From Bacillus sp. FJAT-27225 (GTDB lineage: Bacteria > Bacillota > Bacilli > Bacillales > Cytobacillaceae): DNA of 64,000 nucleotides. The notes under the pieces were generated by a model that saw only the letters and a program-made list of their open reading frames with translations, searched no databases and was not told where the DNA came from. The translations under genes were made by a program, and so were the position numbers. The stretch spans positions 1-64,000 of the forward strand of contig NZ_MAYU01000024.1 in the NCBI RefSeq assembly GCF_001685025.1. Reading direction: 5' to 3'. Shown piece after piece: positions 34,030-43,556 of this stretch (positions are counted from its first letter, which is position 1; each line of letters opens with the position of its first letter).

Positions 34030-34101
34030 GGCCCCTTGGTCAAGCGGTTAAGACACCGCCCTTTCACGGCGGTAACACGGGTTCGAATCCCGTAGGGGTC
34101 A
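34030..34101 (+). tRNA. tRNA-Glu (TTC)
   Basis: GGCCCCTTGGTCAAGCGGTT... with anticodon loop CTTTCAC and T-arm GGGTTCGAATCCC. CCA is not encoded (ATT follows the discriminator), so nucleotidyltransferase must add it. Confidence 0.94.
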
Positions 34102-34113
34102 TTATTATTTATT

Positions 34114-34190
34114 GGTCTGGTAGTTCAGTTGGTTAGAATGCCTGCCTGTCACGCAGGAGGTCGCGGGTTCGAGTCCCGTCCAGACCGCCA
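34114..34190 (+). tRNA. tRNA-Asp (GTC)
   Basis: GGTCTGGTAGTTCAGTTGG... with anticodon loop CTGTCAC, T-arm GGGTTCGAGTCCC, acceptor GGTCTGG/CCAGACC and encoded CCA. Confidence 0.95.
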
Positions 34191-34451
34191 TTTTTAAAAA
34201 GGCTATACAACATACATATGGAAGTGAATACGGATCGGTAGCTGGACCGTAAACATCCTGAGTAATTATCAAAGTAGGTTCTGCGCTATGCATGAGCGTT
34301 AGCTGATGCTTTAAGCACAGGAGTCGGTAGAGCACGGTGAATAAGCAACATGAGTAAGCATCAGCGTACCAATCGAGAGGCTGCTTGAATAAGCTTTCCG
34401 AGATTGGGACGAAGGACATGCAGGATTCACTTTAGGGTACATTTTTAATAA
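34191..34451 (+). other. Unexplained spacer inside the tRNA cluster
   Basis: A 261-bp gap separates tRNA-Asp from tRNA-Phe. It holds a perfect 10-bp inverted repeat, GCTGATGCTT (34302-34311) and AAGCATCAGC (34356-34365), and a D-arm-like stretch GTCGGTAGAGC (34323-34333). No credible plus-strand ORF; a minus-strand reading runs antisense into tRNA-Asp. It could be the decayed remains of further tRNA genes or a structured RNA. Confidence 0.4.
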
Positions 34452-34524
34452 GGCACGGTAGCTCAGTCGGTAGAGCAAAGGACTGAAAATCCTTGTGTCG
34501 GCGGTTCGATTCCGTCCCGCGCCA
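34452..34524 (+). tRNA. tRNA-Phe (GAA), acceptor-stem variant
   Basis: GGCACGGTAGCTCAGTCGG... with anticodon loop CTGAAAA and T-arm GGCGGTTCGATTCCGTC. Acceptor GGCACGG against CCGCGCC leaves an A4-C69 mismatch, where tRNA-Phe normally pairs; CCA is not encoded. The rest of the fold is intact. It may be functional with a weakened stem or a decaying copy. Confidence 0.85.
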
Positions 34525-34526
34525 TA

Positions 34527-34562
34527 ATAAAGAGAGCAGAATCTTCTGCTCTCTTTATTTAT
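34527..34562 (+). terminator. tRNA cluster terminator
   Basis: AAAGAGAGCAGAA/TTCTGCTCTCTTT perfect hairpin followed by ATTTATTT. Confidence 0.88.
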
Positions 34563-34584
34563 TTCCCTTCATTTACTTTACAAA

Positions 34585-34601
34585 TGTAATAGTTTTGTAA
34601 T
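34585..34601 (+). promoter_or_regulatory. WalR box upstream of the M23 endopeptidase
   Basis: TGTAAT-AGTTT-TGTAAT is an exact match to the WalR direct repeat TGTWAH-N5-TGTWAH. It stands about 335 bp ahead of the LysM/M23 gene and 2 kb from walR. The remaining 34602-34934 is AT-rich with no ORF. Confidence 0.7.
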
Positions 34602-34934
34602 AATAAATTGAAATTTTCCCAACAAATATTAAAAAATATGTCGATATTGCTTTTCTATAACTATGGTAGGGAATTTTTCATAAAACCTTGATTTATAGGC
34701 TTTTTCTCCTAGGATAACGTTCCTGTTTCCCTCTGCCCATTCTCTGTTTTCGCTAAAAAAACCCAGGTATTTCCCTTAAAATGTCAGCTATTATACATTT
34801 ATATTACAATATTTTAACTTTCAATTTATAAATATTTTTTTATGGTAAAGTATAGAAGTATAAAAAATAAAAAATTTCCCAATGAAGATGAAGTAGGATA
34901 ATAGTCATGTTCTTGTCGCTCAGGAGGAAAAATA

Positions 34935-36383
34935 ATGATGAAAAAAGCTCAGAAGCGGTTGGTCCAATCCAGAAGAATTCCACTGCCAAATTGCCTTATC
35001 GCTTTGTTGGCACTATCATTTCTAATGTTTGGTACCGCCGGAGAAGTAGAGGCAAAGTCAGAACTTACAACTGTATATTATGTGTATATGGATGATACAT
35101 ATATTGGAACTGTTTCAGATAAACATATAATAGAAGATCTTATAAAAAAAGAAATTCAAACAATGGAGCAGACTCATAAAGACTATACCTTCACCATTGG
35201 TTCGAATATTACTTATATACCAGAACAAGTCTTCAGATCCACTGCCAATAATCAGCAAGCAACTCAGAAACTTTCCGCTGAACTAGCTGTTGAGGTTGAA
35301 TCAACCGCAATTGTAGTTGCCGGAAAACCGATTGTATATTTAAAAAGCAAGCAAGACGCTGAAGAAGTCTTAAATAAATTGAAGCTACAATATGTGACTG
35401 CTGAGGAGCTGCAGGAGTTTGAAGATACAAAAAACAATCCTGCCAAGACTTTACCCGCATTGAAAGAAAATCAAACACGTTTAAAAGATGTTCGTCTTTC
35501 TGAAGACGTAGCTATTGAAGCTTTAACAACAACCCCTGAAAATGTACTAAATCCTGACCAAGCACTTAAATTCTTGCAAAAAGGAACTTTGGAAGAAAAA
35601 CAGTATACTGTTAAAGACGGGGATGTGCTTGGGTCAATAGCGAAGGACGTAAACCTATCCACCACCCAGTTGCTTGCTCTTAATCCAGGAGTAAAGGAAA
35701 CTTCGGTAATTAAAGTGGGACAACAGCTCAATATTACGGTTCCGAAGGCTTACCTGTCCGTTATTGTTGAAAGAGAAGTGTTTAAAAAAGAATCGATAAC
35801 CTTTAAAACTGAAATTGTAAATGACGATTCCATGTTTAAGGGTGAAAAGAAGATTAAGCAAGAAGGGAAAAATGGAGAACGACATGTCGTTTATACCATT
35901 TCTGAACAAAACGGGAAAACAGTAAATAAAATTGTTTCCAACGAGACGATTACAACAAAACCTGTTAATCATATTATTGTCCGAGGTACAAAGGTAGTTC
36001 CATCACGCGGTGAGGGCTCATTTGTATGGCCGGCATCTGGTGGATATGTATCAAGCCAGGTAGGCTATCGATGGGGAAAAATGCATAAAGGCATAGATAT
36101 TGCTCGTCCATCCAACTATACAATCAAGGCCGCCGATAATGGAACCGTTGTTGAGGCGGGATGGGATGGGGCATACGGAAAGAAAATCGTAATAGACCAT
36201 AATAATGGTTTCCGGACTGTATATGCACACCTTTCTTCCATAGATGTCCAAGTGGGGCAAACTGTTTCCAGAGGGTCAAAAATAGGAAACATGGGTTCGA
36301 CAGGAGACTCAACTGGTATTCATCTTCATTTTGAAGTCTATAAAAATGGTAAACTCCAGAATCCATTGAATTACATACGGTAA
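34935..36383 (+). CDS. LysM/G5/M23 peptidoglycan endopeptidase
   Basis: Exported cell-wall hydrolase. The 482-residue product has a signal peptide (1-40, cleavage likely after EVEA), an unassigned N-terminal region, a LysM domain (223-269, YTVKDGDVLGSIAKDV), a G5 domain (about 274-352) and a C-terminal M23 peptidase (363-482). Zinc ligands are His384 and Asp388 (HKGID) and His465 (HLHFE); His432 (AHLSS) is the likely catalytic base, so it should be active. Start ATG 34935 with GGAGG upstream. A WalR box precedes it and the WalRK operon follows. Confidence 0.9.
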   Translation: MMKKAQKRLVQSRRIPLPNCLIALLALSFLMFGTAGEVEAKSELTTVYYVYMDDTYIGTVSDKHIIEDLIKKEIQTMEQTHKDYTFTIGSNITYIPEQVFRSTANNQQATQKLSAELAVEVESTAIVVAGKPIVYLKSKQDAEEVLNKLKLQYVTAEELQEFEDTKNNPAKTLPALKENQTRLKDVRLSEDVAIEALTTTPENVLNPDQALKFLQKGTLEEKQYTVKDGDVLGSIAKDVNLSTTQLLALNPGVKETSVIKVGQQLNITVPKAYLSVIVEREVFKKESITFKTEIVNDDSMFKGEKKIKQEGKNGERHVVYTISEQNGKTVNKIVSNETITTKPVNHIIVRGTKVVPSRGEGSFVWPASGGYVSSQVGYRWGKMHKGIDIARPSNYTIKAADNGTVVEAGWDGAYGKKIVIDHNNGFRTVYAHLSSIDVQVGQTVSRGSKIGNMGSTGDSTGIHLHFEVYKNGKLQNPLNYIR

Positions 36384-36396
36384 TCAAATAGGAGTG

Positions 36397-36426
36397 AGCC
36401 CCCGACAAAATGTCGGGGGCTTTTAT
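36397..36426 (+). terminator. M23 endopeptidase terminator
   Basis: GCCCCCGACA/TGTCGGGGGC perfect stem, AAA loop, then TTTTA. Confidence 0.88.
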
Positions 36427-36448
36427 ACTAGAGGAGGCACAGGCAAAC

Positions 36449-36556
36449 ATGCAACTTATAAAGGGCCAATCATACCCTCTGGCTACTCTATTACGAGCAG
36501 GAACGTTCAATAAGAACAATGTAACTCTCATCCGTCCAATATTTTCTAATAGATGA
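36449..36556 (+). CDS. Possible 35-residue ORF upstream of walR
   Basis: ATG at 36449 with AGGAGG 10-15 nt upstream encodes MQLIKGQSYPLATLL... ending RPIFSNR. It lies in the 210-bp walR leader after a strong terminator. No family recognised; it could be a leader peptide or chance. Spacing of the ribosome site is slightly long. Confidence 0.3.
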   Translation: MQLIKGQSYPLATLLRAGTFNKNNVTLIRPIFSNR

Positions 36557-36636
36557 TTTATGGGGGCTAAAGTGGTAAAGTAAAGTAGTATACGTATGTA
36601 GTAGAGAAAGAGAAACAGGAAGAAAGGAGCATGGGG

Positions 36637-37344
36637 ATGGAAAAGAAAATATTGGTTGTAGATGATGAAAAACCAATTGCTGATATACTTCAATTTAATT
36701 TAAAAAAAGAGGGCTATACTGTTTTCTGTGCTTATGATGGGAACGAAGCTATTTCAATGGTTGAAGAAGTGCAACCTGACCTGATCCTGCTGGATATTAT
36801 GCTTCCGCTTCGGGATGGGATGGAAGTTTGCAGGGAAGTACGAAAAAAGCATGAAATGCCAATCATTATGCTGACTGCAAAGGATTCCGAAATAGATAAA
36901 GTCCTTGGACTTGAATTAGGCGCTGATGATTATGTCACAAAGCCTTTCAGTACAAGGGAACTGATTGCAAGGGTAAAGGCGAACCTGAGACGCCATCAAC
37001 TTCCTTCTGGACAAGCCACAGAAGGAACAACCAATGAAATTGAAGTTGGTTCATTGACTATTCACCCTGATGCTTATATCGTTTCAAAACGTGGCGAAAC
37101 AATAGAATTAACTCACCGTGAGTTTGAACTACTCCATTATCTTGCCAAGCACATTGGACAAGTCATGACTAGGGAACATCTCCTTCAGACTGTATGGGGA
37201 TATGACTATTATGGCGATGTACGGACAGTTGATGTGACTGTCAGAAGGCTTAGGGAAAAGATTGAGGATAATCCAAGCCATCCTGCCTGGATTGTGACTA
37301 GAAGAGGAGTAGGCTATTACTTGCGAAATCCGGATCAGGAGTAA
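36637..37344 (+). CDS. walR: Essential response regulator WalR (YycF)
   Basis: OmpR-family regulator of cell-wall metabolism. The 235-residue product has a receiver domain with phospho-acceptor Asp in LILLDIMLP and KPFSTREL, and a C-terminal winged helix ([26 protein letters not shown]). Start ATG 36637 ([13 protein letters not shown]), because the ATG two codons earlier is only 2 nt from AAAGGAG. First gene of walRKHIJ. Confidence 0.97.
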   Translation: MEKKILVVDDEKPIADILQFNLKKEGYTVFCAYDGNEAISMVEEVQPDLILLDIMLPLRDGMEVCREVRKKHEMPIIMLTAKDSEIDKVLGLELGADDYVTKPFSTRELIARVKANLRRHQLPSGQATEGTTNEIEVGSLTIHPDAYIVSKRGETIELTHREFELLHYLAKHIGQVMTREHLLQTVWGYDYYGDVRTVDVTVRRLREKIEDNPSHPAWIVTRRGVGYYLRNPDQE

Positions 37345-37352
37345 ACATCTTC

Positions 37353-39182
37353 ATGAGAAGAGTCGGTTTTTTAAATTCAATTAGATTAAAACTTGTGTTA
37401 ATGTATATCCTGCTCATTCTTGTCGCTGGACAAATAATTGGTGTATATTTTGTAAGGCAATTGGAAGAAACGTTAACCACCAATTTCCAAACATCGTTAA
37501 AAGGGCAGGTAAACATGCTCGGGTATAATTTAGTCGAGCAGATGGAGAAGGAGCGAACATCGGAAGACCCTACACTTGAAGATGATGTCAGAAAAATCCT
37601 GAGTGATTTTGCGGTTGGTGATGATATTACTGAAGCCAGATTTATTGGCGCAGCCTCATTAAACATTATTGGTACGTCTGAACCGGGTGACCAAAATGTT
37701 GTAGGGAAGCGAACGACAGAACTAAGAATAAAACGCGCACTTTTGCTAGAAGAGGAACAGAGTGATATCCTCATAGACCGCAGCAGTGGCCACCGTATTT
37801 GGGTGTTGGCTTATCCTGTTAAATCAGAAGGGAAAACAATCGGTGCCATTTATTTAGAGGCAAATATTGAATCTGTTTTTGAGCAGATGAATACAATCAA
37901 TAGCATTCTTGCAACAGGGACGGCAATTGCCCTTGGCATTACGGCTATCCTCGGTACATTACTGGCCCAAACGATAACCAGGCCGATTACAGACATGAAA
38001 AAACAGGCTATTGCCATGGCTAAAGGTAATTTTTCCAGAAAGGTTAAAGTGTATGGCCATGATGAAATTGGCACCCTGGCCATGACCTTTAATAACCTGA
38101 CGAAAAAGCTCCAGGAGGCCCAGGCGACTACAGAAGGTGAGAGAAGGAAGCTTTCCTCTGTTCTTTCATATATGACAGATGGCGTTATTGCAACGGACCG
38201 GAGAGGAAGAGTCATTGTCGTTAATGAGCCAGCAGCAAAAATGCTTGGTGTTTCACGTGAAACAGTGTTATCTGAACCTATAGTTGCCTTATTGGATTTG
38301 CAGGACACATATACCTTTGAGGAATTGCTGGAAATAAATGATTCAATTATTCTGGATTATAGCACAAAACATAATCCTTATATTCTTAAAGCCAATCTTT
38401 CTGTTATTCAAAAAGAAACAGGCTTTGTGAATGGATTGATTACAGTATTACATGATATTACCGAACAAGAAAAAATCGATGCAGAACGCAGGGAATTTGT
38501 CGCAAATGTTTCCCATGAGTTAAGAACTCCATTAACAACAATGAGAAGCTATTTGGAAGCACTTGCGGATGGTGTCATGAAGGATCCGGAGGTTGGCCCT
38601 CAATTTTTGAATGTGGCACAAACAGAAACTGAGCGGATGATCCGTCTGGTTAATGATTTACTGCAGCTTTCCAAAATGGATAGCAGGGATTATCGCCTTT
38701 CAAAAGAATGGATAGATTTTACGGAATTCTTTAACAGGATTATTGACCGGTTTGAGATGACCAAGGAAGAGAATGTTAGGTTTACCAGAATCCTTCCAAG
38801 GAAGCCTCTTTTTGTTGATATTGATGAAGACAAACTGACACAGGTATTGGATAATATTATTTCGAATGCAATGAAATACTCTCCTGAAGGCGGGGAAGTC
38901 ACTTTTACAGTAGTTGAGGAAGTAGGGAAGATTACTGTGAGTGTCAAGGATGAAGGTATCGGGATTCCAAAGGAGAATGTAGGGAAAATATTTGACCGCT
39001 TCTACCGTGTCGATAAGGCCAGGACAAGAAAATTGGGGGGGACAGGCCTCGGGCTTGCGATTGCCAAGGAAATGATAATGGCACACGGGGGAACAATTTG
39101 GGCAACAAGCGAGGAAGGTAAAGGAACACAAGTCATCTTTACACTTCCTTATGAGCCTTCTGAAGAGGTTGACTGGGCATGA
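37353..39182 (+). CDS. walK: Sensor histidine kinase WalK (YycG)
   Basis: Membrane kinase that phosphorylates WalR. The 609-residue product has TM1 (about 11-34), an extracytoplasmic Cache-like domain, TM2 (about 183-205), HAMP, PAS, the HisKA box with His388 (VSHELRTPL) and the ATPase domain (VLDNIISNAMKYSP, DEGIGIP, GTGLGLAI). A perfect parS site lies within codons about 299-304. Stop overlaps walH by 4 nt. Confidence 0.97.
   Translation: MRRVGFLNSIRLKLVLMYILLILVAGQIIGVYFVRQLEETLTTNFQTSLKGQVNMLGYNLVEQMEKERTSEDPTLEDDVRKILSDFAVGDDITEARFIGAASLNIIGTSEPGDQNVVGKRTTELRIKRALLLEEEQSDILIDRSSGHRIWVLAYPVKSEGKTIGAIYLEANIESVFEQMNTINSILATGTAIALGITAILGTLLAQTITRPITDMKKQAIAMAKGNFSRKVKVYGHDEIGTLAMTFNNLTKKLQEAQATTEGERRKLSSVLSYMTDGVIATDRRGRVIVVNEPAAKMLGVSRETVLSEPIVALLDLQDTYTFEELLEINDSIILDYSTKHNPYILKANLSVIQKETGFVNGLITVLHDITEQEKIDAERREFVANVSHELRTPLTTMRSYLEALADGVMKDPEVGPQFLNVAQTETERMIRLVNDLLQLSKMDSRDYRLSKEWIDFTEFFNRIIDRFEMTKEENVRFTRILPRKPLFVDIDEDKLTQVLDNIISNAMKYSPEGGEVTFTVVEEVGKITVSVKDEGIGIPKENVGKIFDRFYRVDKARTRKLGGTGLGLAIAKEMIMAHGGTIWATSEEGKGTQVIFTLPYEPSEEVDWA
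38249..38264. promoter_or_regulatory. parS site inside walK
   Basis: Exact TGTTTCACGTGAAACA, encoding the PAS-region residues VSRET; third perfect parS in this window, about 28 kb from oriC. Confidence 0.95.
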
Positions 39183-40489
39183 AATATGAAACAATAAAAT
39201 CAGTTGTGCTTACAGCACTCATGTTGCTTAGTTTTGGACTAACATGGGCCATATGGACGTATCAGCCAAATTATGATCCACTTGTGAGTGGCAAATTTGT
39301 TGAGGAAGTCAAAATGGGCGATAAGAAGGAAGAGTCCAGCATTATTAAACCTGATCGAATCCTCTACCATGTAGGGGAAGATAAACATTTTGGGACAAAT
39401 GAAGTGGATAGAGTAATAAATGAAATCTCAGAATGGGTATACTTTGATGTCCAGAATTACACTGAACAGGCGGGCAACTTCAAACAGGCTATCCATGGTA
39501 CAGGCAAAGTTGAACTTGTATTTCCGCACGAAGTACCCATTGAAGTATTTAGGGAAGTACTAAACTTTGAGCAAAAAAGGATCCCGTCCTTTAAGTTTGA
39601 CCGTGTAGTCATTGATATGACAAGCCTAAAAAAGGATCGCGGACGAATCTATTTTGCCAATACTGCAAACCAGCAAATTTATATTAGTTATATATCCTCT
39701 TCCTATTTGGCCAAATTTGACCAGGAATTCTACGAAAATGCTGAACAGTACCCAGCTTATTTTTCTTATAATGCAGGCGAAAAGAGGACCATCTTTATTC
39801 CGGAACAGGAAACAGAAATGATTCAATACAAGTATTTACCGATGAATCTTAACTCGGAGGAATTTAAGGAAGCGTTATTCAAGGTTCCTAACCTCGTATT
39901 AAAGAGCTTTGTTGATGGTTCAGAAGAATATACGAATGACTCAAGCAAGTTGAACATTTATACCGATGATAATTATCTTGTTTTTGTTAATCCAACGGAG
40001 GATAATGGGTATATCTCGGGGGCTGCAAACCTTTTGCAAAGAAGTATTGACTTCATTAATAATCATAGTGGCTGGACCGATCCGTATAGATTTGCAAGTT
40101 TGGATGAAGGCAGCCAGGAAGTTACCTTCAGAATGTATAGTATGGACGGCTATCCTGTTTTCAATAGCAAAGGTCTTTCGGAAATTACAGAAGTTTGGGG
40201 GAAAAATGAAATAATAAAATTTACGAGGCCGACTTTTTCAATGGAACTACCATTGGAGTTTACAAAAGTGGTCAGGCCATCTGGCAGGGATGTAATTGAA
40301 TTCCTGCACAGCAGAGAAAATTTTAAGCCTGAATTGCTTGAAAGCCTCGTACTTGGCTATAGGATGGAGAGAGAGCCTCAGTTAAAAAGGCTCATCGTTC
40401 TGGAGCCAGCCTGGTTCTACCTTTACAATAATTCATGGGAAGAGATTTCCATGGATGAGTTAGGGGGAGTCAAGCGTGGACTGGAGTAG
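39179..40489 (+). CDS. walH: WalK regulator WalH (YycH)
   Basis: Membrane-anchored extracytoplasmic protein that, with WalI, modulates WalK through transmembrane contacts. The 436-residue product has one N-terminal helix (VVLTALMLLSFGLTWAIW) and a large outside domain. ATG overlaps the walK stop; its own stop overlaps walI. Confidence 0.93.
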   Translation: MKYETIKSVVLTALMLLSFGLTWAIWTYQPNYDPLVSGKFVEEVKMGDKKEESSIIKPDRILYHVGEDKHFGTNEVDRVINEISEWVYFDVQNYTEQAGNFKQAIHGTGKVELVFPHEVPIEVFREVLNFEQKRIPSFKFDRVVIDMTSLKKDRGRIYFANTANQQIYISYISSSYLAKFDQEFYENAEQYPAYFSYNAGEKRTIFIPEQETEMIQYKYLPMNLNSEEFKEALFKVPNLVLKSFVDGSEEYTNDSSKLNIYTDDNYLVFVNPTEDNGYISGAANLLQRSIDFINNHSGWTDPYRFASLDEGSQEVTFRMYSMDGYPVFNSKGLSEITEVWGKNEIIKFTRPTFSMELPLEFTKVVRPSGRDVIEFLHSRENFKPELLESLVLGYRMEREPQLKRLIVLEPAWFYLYNNSWEEISMDELGGVKRGLE

Positions 40490-41279
40490 AATAAAAACAA
40501 TCTTTATCATTACTTTTCTTATTCTTGATGTATATCTCGTCTCTCAATTTATGATTAAATATAATTCAAGTAAGTATGAGTTGAGGGTTGAAACTAAGAT
40601 TGAGGATCAATTGAAAGCTGAAGAAATTGAGATAACCTTTGATATGCCAAAAGGTTCTATTAAGGAACAATATGTGAGTGCGCGGTTAAAAGAATTCACA
40701 GAAAAAGAGGCGGATAGCCTTAAAGGGCAAACTGTTCAAATAAATAAAAAGACAACGCTGTTTTCCTCTTTTGATAAGCCATATCAACTCGATAGCAATT
40801 TTGAACCCGTTTCTTTAGCGGGGCTTATTGCTGAGAATGTCCTAAATGGAAACGAGTATAAATTTTGGAGTAAAAATGAAGAAGATAAGACGATTATTTA
40901 TCTTCAGCAATTTGAAAACAAGTTTTTTTATAAAAATGAAAATGGAATGCTTGTATTCCATTTAAATGATAAAAATCAAGTCGTCTCCTATGAGCAAACG
41001 CTCTTGGAGGATATAAAAAAGTATGACGATGTAAAAGAGGAAGTTCTTACCCCTTTAAAAGCCATCGAAATTCTTCTTCAGCGTGGGCTTCTAAAGTCAA
41101 ACTCGAAAATTACGGATGCTGAACTAGGTTATTCAACTTTCGTACCGCTTGCTTCATCACAAGTGTTTGCGCCAACTTGGAGAATTGAGGTAAATAATGA
41201 AGAAAACCTGTATGTAAATGCCTTTGAAGGACAAGTTGATTTAAACTATAACAATAATGAAAACGAAGTAACGGAGTGA
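40476..41279 (+). CDS. walI: WalK regulator WalI (YycI)
   Basis: Single-pass membrane protein (MDWSRIKTIFIITFLILDVYL) with an extracytoplasmic domain of the same fold as WalH. Length 267. GTG start with GGGGGAG upstream, overlapping walH by 14 bp. Confidence 0.92.
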   Translation: MDWSRIKTIFIITFLILDVYLVSQFMIKYNSSKYELRVETKIEDQLKAEEIEITFDMPKGSIKEQYVSARLKEFTEKEADSLKGQTVQINKKTTLFSSFDKPYQLDSNFEPVSLAGLIAENVLNGNEYKFWSKNEEDKTIIYLQQFENKFFYKNENGMLVFHLNDKNQVVSYEQTLLEDIKKYDDVKEEVLTPLKAIEILLQRGLLKSNSKITDAELGYSTFVPLASSQVFAPTWRIEVNNEENLYVNAFEGQVDLNYNNNENEVTE

Positions 41280-41285
41280 AGTCGA

Positions 41286-42080
41286 ATGACATTGCAGTTT
41301 AGTGTACTTGCCAGTGGTAGTACTGGCAATGCGATCTATGTGGAATCAGGCGACCATTCATTCCTTGTTGATGCAGGCCTGAGCGGCAAGCAACTTGAAG
41401 GTCTTTTCCAGAAAATTGGCCGTGAAATGAGCAGTTTGTCAGGCATCCTTGTTACCCATGAACATAGCGATCATATAAAGGGACTTGGGGTAGCCGCGCG
41501 TAAATATAAACTGCCTATCTATGCAAATGAAAAAACATGGAAGGCCATGGATACCCTGATAGGCGAAGTGCCAACAGAGCAAAAATTTGTTTTTGGAATG
41601 GAAACAGTAAAAAGCTTTGGTTCACTTGATATTGAGTCATTTGGGGTATCACACGATGCGGCTGAGCCAATGTTTTATGTATTTTATTCAGGCGGCAAAA
41701 AGCTTGTCATCATCACTGATACTGGTTATGTCAGTGACAGGATGAAGGGAGTCATTTCAAACGCTGATGCGTATGTATTTGAAAGCAATCATGACGTTCA
41801 AATGCTGAGGATGGGAAGATATCCATGGAATGTAAAGCGCCGGATATTAAGTGATGTCGGCCATGTTTCCAACGAGGATGCAGCCGTAGCGATGAGTGAA
41901 GTCGCCGGAGAAAATACAAAAAGGATTTATCTTGCCCATTTAAGCCTTGATAACAATATTAAGGACTTGGCAAGAATGTCTGTTGCCCAAACTCTTGAAA
42001 CAAGAGGCATTCTCATAGGAGAACAATTTGACCTGTACGATACAGACCCAAGAATTCCTACAGCACTTACTGCTGTTTAA
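41286..42080 (+). CDS. walJ: Metallo-beta-lactamase-fold exonuclease WalJ (YycJ)
   Basis: MBL-fold protein linked to mismatch repair as a 5'-3' exonuclease in Bacillus. The 264-residue product has [11 protein letters not shown], the metal motif [11 protein letters not shown] and the later ligands in TDTGYVS and AHLSLDNN. Cytosolic. It starts 6 bp after walI. Confidence 0.94.
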   Translation: MTLQFSVLASGSTGNAIYVESGDHSFLVDAGLSGKQLEGLFQKIGREMSSLSGILVTHEHSDHIKGLGVAARKYKLPIYANEKTWKAMDTLIGEVPTEQKFVFGMETVKSFGSLDIESFGVSHDAAEPMFYVFYSGGKKLVIITDTGYVSDRMKGVISNADAYVFESNHDVQMLRMGRYPWNVKRRILSDVGHVSNEDAAVAMSEVAGENTKRIYLAHLSLDNNIKDLARMSVAQTLETRGILIGEQFDLYDTDPRIPTALTAV

Positions 42081-42085
42081 AACGA

Positions 42086-42135
42086 GAAAAAGAGCAAATC
42101 TCCTCCTACATGAGGAAGGGATTTGCTCTTTTTGA
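42086..42135 (+). terminator. walRKHIJ terminator
   Basis: Perfect AAAAAGAGCAAATC/GATTTGCTCTTTTT stem with a 19-nt loop. Confidence 0.88.
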
Positions 42136-42278
42136 TTTGTAAAAATAATTATTGTCCAAAACATGTGATTTTTGGAAAAAGATAAGCATAAAGATTGTTT
42201 TTAATTAGAAAACCATAGGTTTGCGAGTATAATAATGATATGAACAAAAAGTGCCAGCTTGCATGGAGGAGGAGTAAC

Positions 42279-43499
42279 ATGGGGTATTACGATCAAGACT
42301 TTCAAACCCGGTATCGGGAACCAGAGAAGAAACGCAGTAGGAAAGGTTATTTCCTCACAAGCCTTATCGGGGCGGTTATCGGGGCTTTGATCGTAATTAT
42401 GACCATTCCCGTCCTTTCAGATGCAGGCGTTCTTCCTTATGTTGTTGAGCCTACTAATAAGGCACCTAAGGAGGAAGTGGCTGGGAACTCCGGCACAGTT
42501 GCTATTGATGTAAATACGGACGTAACAAAGGCAGTTGATAAAGCTGCTGATGCCGTTGTTGGGATAAGCAATATACAAACATCAGGCAGGTTCTGGTTCA
42601 GTGAAGAACAGGAAGAATCGGCAGGGACAGGTTCTGGAGTTATTTATAAACGGTCAGGGAATAAGGCGTACATAGTAACCAATCATCATGTTGTCGAAGG
42701 GGCAAGCGAATTGGAGATTACACTTGCAGACGGCACTAAAATTCCAGCAAAGCTTAAGGGCAGTGATATATGGACAGATCTTGCGGTGCTGGAGGTTGAT
42801 TCCAAGCTAGTAAAAACTGTTGCAGAGTTCGGCAATTCCGACAACCTGAAGCCTGGTGAGCCGGTGATTGCAATAGGAAATCCATTAGGCCTGACTTTCT
42901 CAGGTTCAGTTACTCAAGGAATCATATCTGGCCTAGAGCGTGCTATTCCTGTTGATATCAACCAGGATGGTATACCGGACTGGCAGGCAGAGGTTCTGCA
43001 AACAGATGCTGCAATTAACCCGGGCAATAGCGGGGGTGCGCTAATTAATATCGCCGGACAGGTAATCGGTATTAATTCAATGAAAATTGCGGAGTCCGCC
43101 GTGGAAGGAATCGGGCTTTCAATTCCAATTAACTATGCAAAGCCGGTAATAAATGATCTTGAACAATATGGTGAGGTCCGCCGTCCGTACATGGGAGTGG
43201 ATCTGCGCTCTGTATCAGATTTACCTGTCTCCTTCCGGCAAGGGGAATTGAATCTTCCGGAAAAAACAAACTATGGTGTTGCCTTAAGGCATGTAGTGCC
43301 CGGCTCGCCAGCAGATAAGGCTGGATTGAAGGAATTAGACGTAATCGTCTCGATGGATGGTGAAAAAATAGAAGATGTGATAGATTTACGGAAGCATCTA
43401 TATAATAAAAAGAAAATCGGCGAGAAAATGGAAATCAAGTTTTACAGACAAGGCAAAGAGATGAAAACGACCTTGGAACTAGGAGAAGATAATCTATAG
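42279..43499 (+). CDS. htrC: Membrane-anchored serine protease HtrA (HtrC/YyxA-like)
   Basis: DegP/HtrA-family quality-control protease facing the outside. The 406-residue product has a cytosolic N-tail, one helix (about 24-46), a trypsin-like domain with His in TNHHVVEGA, Asp in WTDLAVLEV and Ser in NPGNSGGAL, and a C-terminal PDZ domain (GSPADKAGLKELDVIV). Start ATG 42279 (MGYYDQDFQ) with GGAGGAG; the upstream reading is spurious. Conserved behind walJ. Confidence 0.95.
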   Translation: MGYYDQDFQTRYREPEKKRSRKGYFLTSLIGAVIGALIVIMTIPVLSDAGVLPYVVEPTNKAPKEEVAGNSGTVAIDVNTDVTKAVDKAADAVVGISNIQTSGRFWFSEEQEESAGTGSGVIYKRSGNKAYIVTNHHVVEGASELEITLADGTKIPAKLKGSDIWTDLAVLEVDSKLVKTVAEFGNSDNLKPGEPVIAIGNPLGLTFSGSVTQGIISGLERAIPVDINQDGIPDWQAEVLQTDAAINPGNSGGALINIAGQVIGINSMKIAESAVEGIGLSIPINYAKPVINDLEQYGEVRRPYMGVDLRSVSDLPVSFRQGELNLPEKTNYGVALRHVVPGSPADKAGLKELDVIVSMDGEKIEDVIDLRKHLYNKKKIGEKMEIKFYRQGKEMKTTLELGEDNL

Positions 43500-43504
43500 A
43501 TTTT

Positions 43505-43540
43505 TAAAGCGGCGGGGCTAGGTGACTTCGCTGCTTTTTT
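43505..43540 (+). terminator. htrA terminator
   Basis: AAAGCGGCG/CGCTGCTTT hairpin (one wobble) followed by TTT. Confidence 0.75.
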
Positions 43541-43556
43541 GAGGCTAAAAAAATAA

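Noticed and set aside
34105-34419. Minus-strand ORF of 104 codons over tRNA-Asp
   Set aside because: It ends in the well-known spurious translation antisense to a tRNA and has no ribosome site; the tRNA explains the sequence.
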